Below are positions 18,774-26,864 of a DNA stretch of 64,000 nucleotides, one piece after another (position 1 is the stretch's first letter; every line of letters begins with the position of its first letter). A model generated the notes under the pieces. It was not told the DNA's origin and did not search any database. It saw only the letters and a list, made by a program, of their open reading frames with translations. Location of the stretch: assembly GCA_017431515.1 (NCBI GenBank), contig JAFRKV010000062.1:62001-126000 (forward strand), read 5' to 3'. The DNA is from Lachnospiraceae bacterium (GTDB lineage Bacteria; Bacillota; Clostridia; Lachnospirales; Lachnospiraceae). The position numbers and the translations under genes are program-made.

Positions 18774-19382
18774 TTGGCAGACTATACCATCATCTCAGAT
18801 GTAAGCAACTACATACTGACCGTGTTACGAAAGAAGATGTGTCCGGAACCGATTCCGTCTCCGAACAACATCGAAGTCAGTTCCCCCTCCTCGCAGGATG
18901 TGGACTATATCTTAGGGCTTTATCTCTATGATATCCGCGAGGAAAGCGACGTGGCGAGACCCACGACGATGCCAAGGGGCCGACTTCAGCTGGCGAGGCC
19001 GCCAGTCCCATATAGTTTATACTATATGGTTTTTATAAACGCCGGTGGTCAGGCGGGATTGAAAGACCAGGACTTCCAGAAGATCTTGGGGAAATGCGCG
19101 CAGATTGTTTCCGATAACAACTCCGTGCTTCCCAATCAACTGCAGAGCTGGCTGGAAAACCAGGAACCTCCGATTGTACTGTCTCAGGCGAAGATAAGTC
19201 TGGAGGAAAAGGTACGGGTGTGGAGCGCGATCAACAAGCCCTATCAGATCTCGCTCTTCTACAGGGCGGCGCCCGTCTTCGTTTCCAGCGAGGTCGTCAT
19301 CGACGCTCCGCGCGTCGTGGATGCGCAGTTTGGTCTTCATGTGACTGGTGAAGAAAGACCGGAAAGGAGGGATAGGCAGTAA
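18774..19382 (+). CDS. CIS tail terminator/cap protein, DUF4255 (Pvc16/Afp16 N-terminal domain family)
   Basis: The 202 aa protein matches the DUF4255 pattern: an N-terminal helix IISDVSNYILTVLRKKM, then a VDYILGLYLYDIRE strand, an RPPVPYSLYYMVFI strand, the helix DFQKILGKCAQIVSDN, and KVRVWSAINKPYQISLFYRAAPVFV near the end. In Afp/PVC-type particles this protein caps the far end of tube and sheath and fixes their length. The start is TTG with a near-perfect AAAGGAG about 7 bases upstream. It opens the CIS operon, whereas in many Afp/PVC-type clusters this gene is at the end. Family assignment is firm; the role is by homology. Confidence 0.85.
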   Translation: MADYTIISDVSNYILTVLRKKMCPEPIPSPNNIEVSSPSSQDVDYILGLYLYDIREESDVARPTTMPRGRLQLARPPVPYSLYYMVFINAGGQAGLKDQDFQKILGKCAQIVSDNNSVLPNQLQSWLENQEPPIVLSQAKISLEEKVRVWSAINKPYQISLFYRAAPVFVSSEVVIDAPRVVDAQFGLHVTGEERPERRDRQ

Positions 19383-19383
19383 C

Positions 19384-20127
19384 GTGGAAGAAGGTTTGAT
19401 CCGGAACCGGCTGGATTTACTCATCAGCCTCCAGGATACAACGACAGGAATGGTCGTGGAAGACCGCAGTGTCAACTTCAAACTCAACGGCAAAACGATT
19501 CGGCCCGCGCAGCGGGGAAACGGTAATTTCATTCTTTTGAATACCGGCAGGGAAAGTGGTCTCATGCAAATCGAAGCGTTCGGATACGAGCCATACGACA
19601 TTGATGTTGACTACGAGAAACTGGATCCCGCGATGCCTGCCGTCGAAGTGTTCCTGATACCGTCAGAGAACGTGAGAAGGGGAGAGGGATTATTGACTTT
19701 CTCCGGAACCCTGAAAGGTCTTGAGTCACTGGAAGCGATCAATCTGGACAAGCCTGTGTGCAGCTATCGGGAGTTTGACCCGAAGCACATGGTCATGACC
19801 GTGTTCATGCCGAACCGACGCATGAATATGATCCATACCTATTACGGCTTGGCCAACGTGAGAGACGGGACTTACGAGACCATCGAGGTCGACAAGGAGC
19901 TTCCCAGCGGGAAGGTCAAGTTAAAGGAACCGATCTCACAGGAATTTCCGCAAAACGCGCCGATCTGCCGCATATTGCACGGGCAGGTCAATAAGAACGG
20001 GGACTTTTTGTTCCGTGTGCGCGACAGCGGGAAGGACGCGGTGTATCTGATGAAGTACAAAGCCGGAGACACCGAAAAATTCAAGACAGTCGACTTTCAC
20101 AATTTAAGTGAAGTACGGCTGGAGTAG
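19384..20127 (+). CDS. Unknown beta-rich CIS-associated protein
   Basis: The reading frame is open from a GTG at 19348, but the AAAGGAGG at 19363-19370 lies inside that version. The GTG at 19384 (247 aa) is therefore the better start, although its spacing of 13 bases is long. The N-terminal 100 residues alternate short strands (VEDRSVNFKLNGK, GNFILLNT, MQIEAFGYEPYDIDV), which suggests a carboxypeptidase-regulatory-like or Ig-like sandwich. The C-terminal half is also beta-rich and contains PICRILHGQV and FRVRDSG. No signal peptide or membrane helix is present. Its place between terminator and tip proteins suggests a structural or adaptor role (inference). I do not recognise the family. Confidence 0.6.
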   Translation: MEEGLIRNRLDLLISLQDTTTGMVVEDRSVNFKLNGKTIRPAQRGNGNFILLNTGRESGLMQIEAFGYEPYDIDVDYEKLDPAMPAVEVFLIPSENVRRGEGLLTFSGTLKGLESLEAINLDKPVCSYREFDPKHMVMTVFMPNRRMNMIHTYYGLANVRDGTYETIEVDKELPSGKVKLKEPISQEFPQNAPICRILHGQVNKNGDFLFRVRDSGKDAVYLMKYKAGDTEKFKTVDFHNLSEVRLE

Positions 20128-20203
20128 CAGCAGGTGCAGCAAAAAAACTCTGATTTTATGAGAGGAGGGAGGACGAAGCGAAAGCGGAGTCCATGACGAC
20201 GAG

Positions 20204-20593
20204 ATGTCACAGTTTGTAACCACAGGCGCGACCTTAAGGTGTTCCTTCGGGACGACGCCATCCACATTCAACGCAACCAACGCCACTACGGTGTTGATGA
20301 AAGGGAAACCGGTAGGGACTTTAACCGACGGCAAAGGCATGGTGAACATCCAGAGTTTCGGGATGTGCAGGAGCCTCGCCAATCCGGCGGTGGCATCGGC
20401 GACAGCCGCGGCACTGGGAGTGCTGACACCCCAGCCCTGTATGCCCCAAACCACGGGTATGTGGATTCCCTCCAAAAGCAAAGTCATCGCAAAAGGGAAA
20501 CCTTGCCTGACAAAAGAATGCAAATGCATGTGCATGTATGGTGGAACAGTGACAGTCATCAATCCCGGACAGGCACTCTGCCTGCAAAGCTAA
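20204..20593 (+). CDS. PAAR-like spike tip protein, DUF4280 family
   Basis: This 129 aa protein has the DUF4280 pattern: an N-terminal VTTGATLRCSFGTTPS, then TLTDGKGMVNIQSFGMCRS, PQPCMP, a WIPSKSKVIAKGKPCLTKEC strand pair and a Cys cluster KCMCMYGG, ending in a beta strand VTVINPGQA. Proteins of this type are PAAR-like and form the sharp metal-stabilised tip on a gp5/VgrG spike. The Cys residues could bind a metal ion. Its partner is probably the spike protein at 32254. The 76 bp gap before it holds a purine-rich AGAGGAGGGAGG run but only a weak GGAG close to the start. Confidence 0.8.
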   Translation: MSQFVTTGATLRCSFGTTPSTFNATNATTVLMKGKPVGTLTDGKGMVNIQSFGMCRSLANPAVASATAAALGVLTPQPCMPQTTGMWIPSKSKVIAKGKPCLTKECKCMCMYGGTVTVINPGQALCLQS

Positions 20594-20617
20594 ACTATCG
20601 AAAGGAGTAGAAACAAT

Positions 20618-22383
20618 ATGCCAGAATATTTCAGTCCCGGAGTATATGTCGAGGAATACGACAATTCCCCGAGAAGCATTGAAGGCGTTGGTACCAGCAC
20701 AGCCGGCTTTATCGGCTTCGCAGAAAAGGGTCCGAGCAAGGGCGCGCCTTCTCTTGTGACCAATTTTAAGAGTTTTTCAAAGCAGTTCGGCGGTTTTCTT
20801 TCCGAGTACACCCACGGTGAGTATCGCTACCTTGCAAACTCTGTAGAGCAGTTCTTCGCCAACGGCGGAACCCGCTGCTATGTAGTTCGTGTCGTGCCGG
20901 AGGATGCGACCATCGCATCCCGCAAGATGGGAATCCTTTCCGTCAGCGCAGCCAACGAAGGAAAATGGGGCAACCGCATCCAGATTTCCCTGCATTCCGT
21001 GTTCAAACGCAAAATGCAGCTGCTTGCAAAGACCGGTGATACGACTTACACCGCAAAGAGCGTAGACGGCTTCCGCGAGGGAGATACCGTAGAGTTCAAC
21101 GGTGAGTACAACCGGATCTCCATGATCTATGACGAGCAGGTAACCTTTGAGACCAAGTTCAAAGGCAACCCGGTGGATGAGGCGATCATCCCGAAGAACA
21201 CCGTGCATCTGGTGACCTTTGATGCCCAGATCCGTTTCAACGATGACATCGAGAATTACTTCGATCTGACCCTCAACAACCAGTCTCCGGCATACATCGG
21301 CGCACGGCTTGCACTGAGCCAGCTGGTTAAAGTCGAGGCAGGCAATGTGAAGGATACGGTCATCAAACCGGAAAAAGGCGACAAAGAGTCCCAGCCGACC
21401 AAAGAGATCGGCAACCCGGTAGAGCAGATCCTCGGCAAAGGTGTCTTTGAAGGCTCCTTCACCCTGGAGGGCGGCTCCGACGGTTCCATCAACAAGGTCA
21501 ACGCAGGCACCTTCATCGGAAAGGATGACGGCCCCGAAGGACGTACCGGTATCCAGAGCTTCCTGGAGAACGATCGTGTCAACATCATGGCGATCCCGGG
21601 CGTCACGATCCCTGAGGTAGTCGTAGCCCTGGTAGCACACTGCGAGAATACCAAGAGCCGCTTCGCGGTCATTGATATGCCCAAAGACAGCTACAAGACC
21701 GATGACCTGATCAAGTATCGCGGCATGATCGACAGCACCTACGCTGCAATGTATCATCCGTGGATCCAGGTATTTGACCGCAGCTCCAACAAGGCGGATT
21801 TCATTCCTCCTTCAGGCGCAGTCCTCGGCGTATACAGCCGTACCGACATCGCCCGCGGCGTACATAAGGCTCCCGCAAATGAGCCGGTATTCTGCACGGA
21901 TCTCAAGGTCAACTACACCAAGGCAGAGCAGGATATCTTGAACCCCGAAGGCATCAACCTGATCCGGGCGATCCCGGGCGAGGGCATCCGTGTCTGGGGC
22001 GCAAGAACCGCTTCCAGCAACAGCGCTTTCAAGTATGTCAACGTTCGCCGTCTTTTCATCTATGTCATGGAAAGCATCAAGGCAAGCACGAACTGGGTGG
22101 TATTCGAGCCCAACGACAACACGCTGTGGCAGAGAGTCAGCCTTACCATTACATCCTTCCTGGACAGCCTTTGGAGAACGGCATGCTCTCCGGTGGCAGC
22201 GCAGGCGAGGCTTACTTCGTAGAGATCGGACCGACGACCATGACGTTGGACGATATCCGCAACGGCCGCCTCATCTGCAACATCGGTATTTCTCCGAGCC
22301 GTCCGGCAGAGTTCGTCATCTTCCGTCTGACCCAGCATACGTCTGAAGCAGGCGGCGGCGGATCTGAAGAGTCGGAAGGATAA
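20618..22383 (+). CDS. CIS tail sheath protein, apparent 1-nt frameshift near 22177
   Basis: The N-terminus (MPEYFSPGVYVEEYDNSPRS, then GVGTSTAGFIGFAEKGP) and the C-terminal region (RRLFIYVMESIKASTNWVVF, EPNDNTLWQRV) are classic for contractile tail sheaths of the Pvc2-4/T4 gp18 type. The first frame stops at 22222 after an unrelated-looking tail. The expected sheath end (GEAYFVEIGPTTMTLDD, NGRLICNIGISPSRPAEFVI) is present in the -1 frame up to 22383. Shifting at AGA/AAC (22175-22179) restores a continuous protein of about 588 aa. This is most simply one missing A in the sequence, or a real mutation; no canonical slippery heptamer is present there. A perfect AAAGGAG precedes the start. Confidence 0.85.
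22175..22180 (+). other. Frameshift point in the sheath gene
   Basis: The sequence reads CTT TGG AGA ACG in the upstream frame. Adding one A (AGA AAC GGC ATG) would continue into the conserved C-terminal sheath domain. There is no X XXY YYZ slip site around it. It is recorded as a likely sequencing error or a real 1-base deletion. Confidence 0.7.
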
Positions 22384-22418
22384 GGATAAAAAATCAAGGA
22401 AAGGAAGGTAAATAAAGT

Positions 22419-22943
22419 ATGGCAGATGCGGCAGCAGCAGCAGGCACCAATACTACTTATCAGAACAGTAAGGGTCTTGCATATCCATTAACAAAAATGA
22501 ACTTCCGGGTTCGTGTCGCAAACGTGGACGCAACCGCGGCTTTCAGCCAGGTGACCGGTATCGACGCGACAGTGGACGTCATCGAGTTCCGTCAGGGCAA
22601 TGCACATTCTCTGGCACCGGTGAAGATCCCCGGACTCGTGAAGCACGGCAACGTGACGCTCCGTGTTGGTTACACCCTCGATTCCGCTTTCAAGACGTGG
22701 ATCCAAGAGTGTGTATCCGAGATGAGAGGCCAGATCCCGCGTAACAACGTAGAGATCGAGCTGATCGACATCAACGGCGGCGCACCGCAGCAGTTCAGTA
22801 CGGCAATCACGGGCGAGAGAGTTTGGCTCCTCACCAATGCGTGGGTAACCAAGTACACCGGCCCCGAGCTTGACGCCAAGACATCGGATGTGGCTATCGA
22901 AGCAGTCGAGATTGCTTACGAAGAGCTTGTAATTCCGAACTGA
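22419..22943 (+). CDS. CIS inner tube protein (T4 gp19-like)
   Basis: The 174 aa protein has the gp19-like tube pattern: PLTKMNFRVRVANVDATAAF, then SQVTGIDATVDVIEFRQGN, PGLVKHGNVTLRVGYTLD, a WIQECVS helix and a closing strand AIEAVEIAYEELVI. Tube subunits of this type stack as hexameric rings inside the sheath and carry or channel cargo. It directly follows the sheath with a 35 bp gap and has AAGGAAGG upstream. Length is normal for the family. It is probably needed in many copies, as is the sheath, and the gene is followed by a highly structured 660 bp gap. Confidence 0.85.
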   Translation: MADAAAAAGTNTTYQNSKGLAYPLTKMNFRVRVANVDATAAFSQVTGIDATVDVIEFRQGNAHSLAPVKIPGLVKHGNVTLRVGYTLDSAFKTWIQECVSEMRGQIPRNNVEIELIDINGGAPQQFSTAITGERVWLLTNAWVTKYTGPELDAKTSDVAIEAVEIAYEELVIPN

Positions 22944-23076
22944 CCTAGAGCACTTGGCGAAAGCAAGCGTAAGCGCAGCATGAGCCTAGTGCGAAGGTCG
23001 TTCCGTGAGATTAGCGAGATCAAGCGCAAGCGCAGATCGAGCTTAACGAACGGAACTTCAATAGTCCGAGCAGAGT

Positions 23077-23102
23077 CCCAGGGAGCCATTCGGCTCCCCG
23101 GG
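23077..23102 (+). terminator. Strong hairpin after the tube gene (terminator- or attenuator-like)
   Basis: The perfect stem GGGAGCC (23081-23087) and GGCTCCC (23092-23098) closes an ATTC loop. An outer CCC/GGG pair extends it across one A-C mismatch. It is followed by a mixed sequence with only a short T-run (TATTTT at about 23112), so it is not a textbook rho-independent terminator. Partial termination or mRNA stabilisation is possible. Confidence 0.4.
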
Positions 23103-23120
23103 ATCTTCGGCTATTTTCGA

Positions 23121-23311
23121 CCTGACTCGTCGGATGCTTGTGTACACGGGCTATTTCTTCCATTGCGATAAGCACTCCGGTGAACTAATCGCTCACTGCG
23201 TCTAAGCCGCTCAGCATAGGCTTTGTGCCTAAGACGCAGTACGCGATGGATTTCACCTCCGTATCGCAAAAGTCAGAACTATCCCGCGTACACAATCCTC
23301 CGACTCGGAGG
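23121..23311. repeat. Nested palindromic element 1 (191 bp)
   Basis: The outer arms CTCGTCGGAT and ATCCTCCGACTCGG pair. They are followed inward by TTGTGTACACGGG with CCCGCGTACACAA, then TTGCGATA with TATCGCAA, and the inner arms ACTGCGTCTAAGCC with GGC..CCTAAGACGCAGT. The whole element folds as one long imperfect hairpin. Its length and nested design match the three other elements of this window, though its core sequence is different. Confidence 0.65.
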
Positions 23312-23353
23312 TTACGAAACGCAAATATCAGGCGCAGGCTTTATCTGTTACGA

Positions 23354-23540
23354 CGCAGACAGTTTGCGTGATCGGCGCAGATTTTGTGCGAATGCCTTGC
23401 ACGTTGTTTGCTTGTTTGAGCGGTGCTGAGCGTCCGGTGGACGCTCGTTAGCACGGACCGTAGCGAAGCGAAGACCGCGAGTTTGCAAACGACGTGCATA
23501 ATAAGGCGGAGCGCAAAATCAAGTCGATAGCAAGTCTGCG
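23354..23540 (-). repeat. Nested palindromic element 2 (187 bp), diverged copy related to elements 3 and 4
   Basis: CGCAGAC at 23354 pairs with GTCTGCG at 23534-23540. Inward, GATTTTGTGCG pairs with CGCAAAATC and TGCACGTTGTTTGC with GCAAACGACGTGCA. The central stem is GAGCGTCC/GGACGCTC. The segment GCGGTGCTGAGCGTCC to GCACGGACCGTAGCG is the reverse complement of the core of elements 3 and 4 (GTCCGTGCTGAG...TAGCACCGC) with scattered changes. It therefore belongs to the same family in opposite orientation. Confidence 0.65.
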
Positions 23541-23605
23541 GGGGAACTGCCGAAGCTGGCGCCGTGAGATTTGTAGGATGAGAGGATACAGAAAGGAGTT
23601 TAGAT

Positions 23606-23968
23606 ATGGAGACAGAATTTGAGTTTACGCTGCCGAAGGGGTATCTGGATACTTCGGGGCAACTGCACAGGAACGGGCGGATGCGGCTCGCGACGGCAGG
23701 AGACGAGATGAGAGCGCAGAGAGATCCGCGGGTGATGAGTAATCCGGCGTATCTGACGATTGTGCTTCTGTCGGAGGTGATCACGGAGATCGAAGGGGTG
23801 AACATCATCGCCCCGGCGACGATTGAGAAGCTGTTTACGGCGGATCTGGCGTTTCTGCAGGATATGTATCAGCGGATCAACGACATCGAGCCCCCCACGA
23901 TCCACTTTGTTTGCCCGGATTGCGGAAAGGAGCATGACATTCCGCTAAATTTTACAAACGAGGGATAA
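23606..23968 (+). CDS. Tail-assembly chaperone-like protein (0-frame product)
   Basis: This 120 aa protein resembles phage tail-assembly proteins of the gp41/G type: FTLPKGYLDTSGQLHRNGRM, then AGDEMRAQRDPRVMSNPAYLTIVLLS, and a helix TIEKLFTADLAFLQDMYQRIN. It ends in a small Cys pair motif (FVCPDCGKEH) that could bind zinc. In phages such proteins guide tube and tape-measure assembly and are made in two lengths. Near its end lies a canonical slippery site, and the next frame is read as an extension. The start is ATG with AGAAAGGAG upstream. Confidence 0.65.
   Translation: METEFEFTLPKGYLDTSGQLHRNGRMRLATAGDEMRAQRDPRVMSNPAYLTIVLLSEVITEIEGVNIIAPATIEKLFTADLAFLQDMYQRINDIEPPTIHFVCPDCGKEHDIPLNFTNEG
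23947..23953 (+). promoter_or_regulatory. Probable programmed -1 frameshift site A AAT TTT
   Basis: In the 0 frame the codons are CTA AAT TTT ACA, five codons before the TAA at 23966. The heptamer A AAT TTT fits the X XXY YYZ rule. Slipping back one base at AAT-TTT continues as TAC AAA CGA GGG ATA AAG and enters the DUF6760-like frame exactly. That frame has no usable start codon before its conserved part. This is the arrangement of the G/GT tail-assembly genes of many phages. Confidence 0.75.
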
Positions 23969-24177
23969 AGCTCTATCCGCAGGATGAGCTGTTCAAGGAG
24001 ATGAGTTTTATTTCCTACTACTTCCACTGGAGCGAGAAAGAAGTCCTTTCCATGGATCATGCAACGAGGCGAAGGTGGTGCAGTGAGATCAGCTCCATCA
24101 ATGCGAGCCTGAACCCCTCGGAAAATAAACGGGAAAAGAGCATTCTGGAAATGAAACCGACCGCAAGTCTTTTCTAA
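23953..24177 (+). CDS. DUF6760-like small CIS protein, expressed as a -1 frameshift extension
   Basis: The -1 frame is open from 23938 to the TAA at 24175-24177. It contains KLYPQDELFKEMSFISYYFHW, then WSEKEVLSMDH and TRRRWCSEISSINASLN, which is the typical pattern of the short DUF6760-type protein found between tube and hub genes in phage-like injection systems. The first ATG of this frame, at 24001, lies behind the conserved YP-x-D-E-L segment and touches its AAGGAG with no spacing, so independent start there is unlikely. The fusion product from 23606 would be about 190 aa. Its function is probably tail assembly or baseplate completion (inference). Confidence 0.7.
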   Translation, partial: YKRGIKLYPQDELFKEMSFISYYFHWSEKEVLSMDHATRRRWCSEISSINASLNPSENKREKSILEMKPTASLF

Positions 24178-24248
24178 GGCCGGGTAAAAGGTTCGAGTTA
24201 CATTCGAAGCCCAGGGGGCTGTGAATATAACAAGTTCGGAGGTTTTGT

Positions 24249-26840
24249 ATGGCAGATAGCGATGCTTACAAACTGTTAAATGATTTCGGCAATACCGAGT
24301 CCACCGTGGCATCGGAGGCGATGAAGGATCATAACGTGATCCCGGCCTATCGCTTCCAGCTGAAGGTCAACGGTTTCTTTGATGTGCCGTTAAAGGCTGT
24401 CCGCCCTATCGCTCGTAAGTATGAATACGAGCCGATCCAGGAGGGTGGCTTAAACGACTATGTGCATATCAAGAGAAAGCCCATCAGCCAGCCCTACGAG
24501 CTGGTGGTGGAACGGTATGTGCAGACCGAGATCGACGACAAGCTGGCAGTGGGTTCCAAGATGACCCTGCCGCTGATCCTCTATGTCGGCCGCGCCAACG
24601 GCCAGGAGATGGAGATGACGGAAGCCGCCAGATGGTATGTCTTCACCGGCGCTCAGGTCTTAAACGTCGAGTGGGGTGGTCTGGACAGCGAGCGCGCAGG
24701 ACTTCTGACCGAGACCGTGACCATCGGCTATAACATGATGTTCTGTCTTTCTTCCAGCTCGGATCTCAATGATTCCGAGATCCCCTTCGATCTGCGGAAA
24801 GATACGGATACCACGGAAGGCTATGTGGATGAACTGAACAAGACCAAAATGCAGCTGCGCGCCATCAAGAGCAGCCGTGTCGGAAAATATGCCCAGAAGA
24901 AGGGCGTCATCGAGAAATCCCAGAAGGATCTGGAAGGTCAGGCGCATGTCTGGCAGTTTGATAATGCGGCCAAAGAGGGAAAAGGCACAGCCAGCCGTCA
25001 GAATAATAAGCTTCGGAAAGTCAAGGATGACACCGGCAATGAAATCAATGCGCAGGCAGGTCTGGGACCGCTTGAGACGGACAAGGGCACCATGGAGGGC
25101 AAACGGTCTCTGTGGCAGTTTGCACTGCAGGGGGATGCGGGAAGCCCGGCAACCACCGAAGGCAACGGCGTCCGTCACGTACAGAACGCGGCAACGGTGA
25201 AGGATCAGGATGGCAATGATGTCACCACCGGTCTTGGACGCATGCAGGCAACGAAGACAGAGATGGAGGCGGCAGCCCAGAAGCATCTGTTTGCCTTCGG
25301 GAAAGATGCGAATGAGATCATGGGCAACGGTGTGGTTTCCGCCCAGAACTACCGTCAGACCGGTGAGGATGACAAGGGCAACGCGGTCTACTCCGGCATC
25401 GGCAAGGCAGAGAAGTCCAAGATCGATATGCAGAAGGCCACCAAGCTTTGGAAGTTTGATAAGCTCTCCAAGGAAGGAACCGGCGATGCCTCCCGCATGA
25501 ACCATAAGTCAGCGCTTGGTCCCGCTTCGGAAGATAATGCGAATCCGGATAAGGGCACGGGCGTCGGTTACAAGGAAGCGACCAAGGCAGAGATGGAAGC
25601 GCTGGGCAAACAGCATCTCTTCGAGTTTGGACAGACCAAGAACGAGGTCAAGGGCAACGGCAACGTTTCCGCAAGAAAAGATGAAAAATCCACCCATGAT
25701 GCCAACAAGGCCACCATGTGGGAGTTTGATAAGAAGGCTACGGATACGATGAATCCGCCTATGGACGGCAACGGCAAGCGCCATACCCAGAATGCCACCA
25801 AGGGCAAGGATGACGAGGGCAAAGACGTGATCAACGGCGTGGGCCGTGTGGAGATCCGCAAAGCCGATATGGAAAAGGCCAAGAAGCTTTGGGCGCTGAC
25901 GGATCAGTATACGAAAGAAGGCAACGGCGTTCGCAGCGCGGTGAATGCCAAGGTGACCGCCGGAGAAGACGGCGCGGAAGTGACCACCGGCGTCGGCAGC
26001 GTGGAAGATACCAAAAAAGATATGGAAGCCCGCAGCCAGAAGTGGGAATTCAGCGAAACATCAAAGGACGGCAACGGCGTCCGCAGCCGTCAGAACGCGA
26101 CGAAGAACGGCGAAGAATCCAGCGGCATCGGGCGTACCGAGATCACGAAGGAGCAGATGGAAAAAGGCGCGACCCTCTGGAATTATTCCGGAGATTTCCG
26201 CACGAAGGATGCCATTGCAAAACGGATCGACGGCGAGCTTCGTCTGGGCGAGATGAAAGAGAGGGCAAAAGTGCCCGAGCCCATCGGGAAACTGCCGCCG
26301 AACCAGCCGAAGGCAAGGAAATGGAAGTTCAGCAAGCGATCCAAGGAAGGCAAGGGAACGGCTTCCCGCGTCATGAGAGAGGACCGGGTGGAACTGCCGA
26401 AGTCGGAAATGGAAGGAAAGGCAAAGAAGGGGTTCTATGCGAAGCGGCCTTCCACCGGCGCGAAACCGGAGAAGCGCGTGTGGCCTGATCAGAAGAGTGC
26501 CATCAGCGGCGGCAACCCGAATCCCCAGACCGAGCCTGTCCGGAAATGGCCGGAGCAGTCCAGCGCCGTGAAGCCCAAGAAGGGACAGAAAGCCAAGTCC
26601 CGGGTATGGCCCCAGGCCTCCTCTGCCACGAAGCCCAAGGCAGGGCAGAAACCCGAAGTGAGAAAGTGGCCGGATCAGTCCAGCGCAGAGCATCCTCAGG
26701 AAGGACAGGCGCCGGATATGCGCAAGTGGCCTGAAACCGCCAGCGCGGCGAAGAACCCGAATCCGGGTCAGACGCCGGCGCCGAGACTCTGGCCTCAGGT
26801 CCGCTCGGCTCAGACCATTGCGGATTTCCTGATGCAGTAA
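24249..26840 (+). CDS. Second tube protein (Pvc5-like) with long repeat-bearing C-terminal extension
   Basis: The 863 aa protein begins with a gp19-like tube domain (residues about 28-175): IPAYRFQLKVNGFF, YEYEPIQEGGLNDYVHIKR, VVERYV, and a closing strand TETVTIGYNMMF. Usual relatives end here at about 150-200 aa. In this case residues 228-709 hold about ten degenerate units built as M-E-x(4)-LW-x-F ... GNG-x-R-S-x-QN ... G-[IL]-G. Residues 743-854 hold six R-[KVL]-WP-x(3)-SA units about 20 residues apart, rich in Pro, Lys and Gln. The tail is polar, without membrane helix or coiled coil, and may be flexible. The tube domain likely forms a special ring next to the baseplate; the tail could line the lumen, measure length or bind cargo (inference). 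A CGGAGG site precedes the ATG. Confidence 0.75.
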   Translation: MADSDAYKLLNDFGNTESTVASEAMKDHNVIPAYRFQLKVNGFFDVPLKAVRPIARKYEYEPIQEGGLNDYVHIKRKPISQPYELVVERYVQTEIDDKLAVGSKMTLPLILYVGRANGQEMEMTEAARWYVFTGAQVLNVEWGGLDSERAGLLTETVTIGYNMMFCLSSSSDLNDSEIPFDLRKDTDTTEGYVDELNKTKMQLRAIKSSRVGKYAQKKGVIEKSQKDLEGQAHVWQFDNAAKEGKGTASRQNNKLRKVKDDTGNEINAQAGLGPLETDKGTMEGKRSLWQFALQGDAGSPATTEGNGVRHVQNAATVKDQDGNDVTTGLGRMQATKTEMEAAAQKHLFAFGKDANEIMGNGVVSAQNYRQTGEDDKGNAVYSGIGKAEKSKIDMQKATKLWKFDKLSKEGTGDASRMNHKSALGPASEDNANPDKGTGVGYKEATKAEMEALGKQHLFEFGQTKNEVKGNGNVSARKDEKSTHDANKATMWEFDKKATDTMNPPMDGNGKRHTQNATKGKDDEGKDVINGVGRVEIRKADMEKAKKLWALTDQYTKEGNGVRSAVNAKVTAGEDGAEVTTGVGSVEDTKKDMEARSQKWEFSETSKDGNGVRSRQNATKNGEESSGIGRTEITKEQMEKGATLWNYSGDFRTKDAIAKRIDGELRLGEMKERAKVPEPIGKLPPNQPKARKWKFSKRSKEGKGTASRVMREDRVELPKSEMEGKAKKGFYAKRPSTGAKPEKRVWPDQKSAISGGNPNPQTEPVRKWPEQSSAVKPKKGQKAKSRVWPQASSATKPKAGQKPEVRKWPDQSSAEHPQEGQAPDMRKWPETASAAKNPNPGQTPAPRLWPQVRSAQTIADFLMQ
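24930..26375 (+). repeat. About ten degenerate protein repeats in the second tube gene
   Basis: Units run from LEGQAHVWQFD to KWKFSKRSKEGKGTASR. Each has a Met/Leu-Glu helix start, a W/F-x-F core and a GNG or GKG-x-A-S-R turn, with unit lengths of about 35-60 residues. The units differ at the DNA level, so they are old rather than freshly amplified. Confidence 0.7.
26475..26810 (+). repeat. Six WP-x(3)-SA protein repeats at the end of the second tube protein
   Basis: The motifs are RVWPDQKSA, RKWPEQSSA, RVWPQASSA, RKWPDQSSA, RKWPETASA and RLWPQVRSA, separated by 11-13 residue Pro/Lys/Gln-rich spacers with a G-Q or N-P-N-P element. The spacing is almost constant at 20-22 residues. Confidence 0.85.
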
Positions 26841-26864
26841 GGGGAAAGAAGCGGCTAAGATAAT

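Larger units (their letters stand above)
22944..23605 (+). other. 662 bp structured intergenic region between tube and tail-assembly genes
   Basis: No credible gene lies here; the short frames inside lack binding sites and family features. The gap holds several stem-loops in tandem: GCACTTGGC/GCCTAGTGC (22950-22992), GTTCCGT/ACGGAAC (23000-23056), a strong hairpin at 23077-23102, and two large nested palindromes at 23121-23311 and 23354-23540. It lies just after the two high-copy structural genes, so it may shield the upstream mRNA from decay or cut down read-through into the assembly genes (inference). An AGAAAGGAG binding site for the next gene closes it. Confidence 0.7.

Noticed and set aside
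22126..22383. Separate 85 aa gene
   Set aside because: Its sequence is the missing C-terminus of the sheath, and the ATG lies inside conserved sheath sequence of the other frame.
22980..23429. Two short plus-strand open frames in the structured gap
   Set aside because: They overlap hairpins and palindromes, have no binding site, and read as low-complexity translations of repeats.
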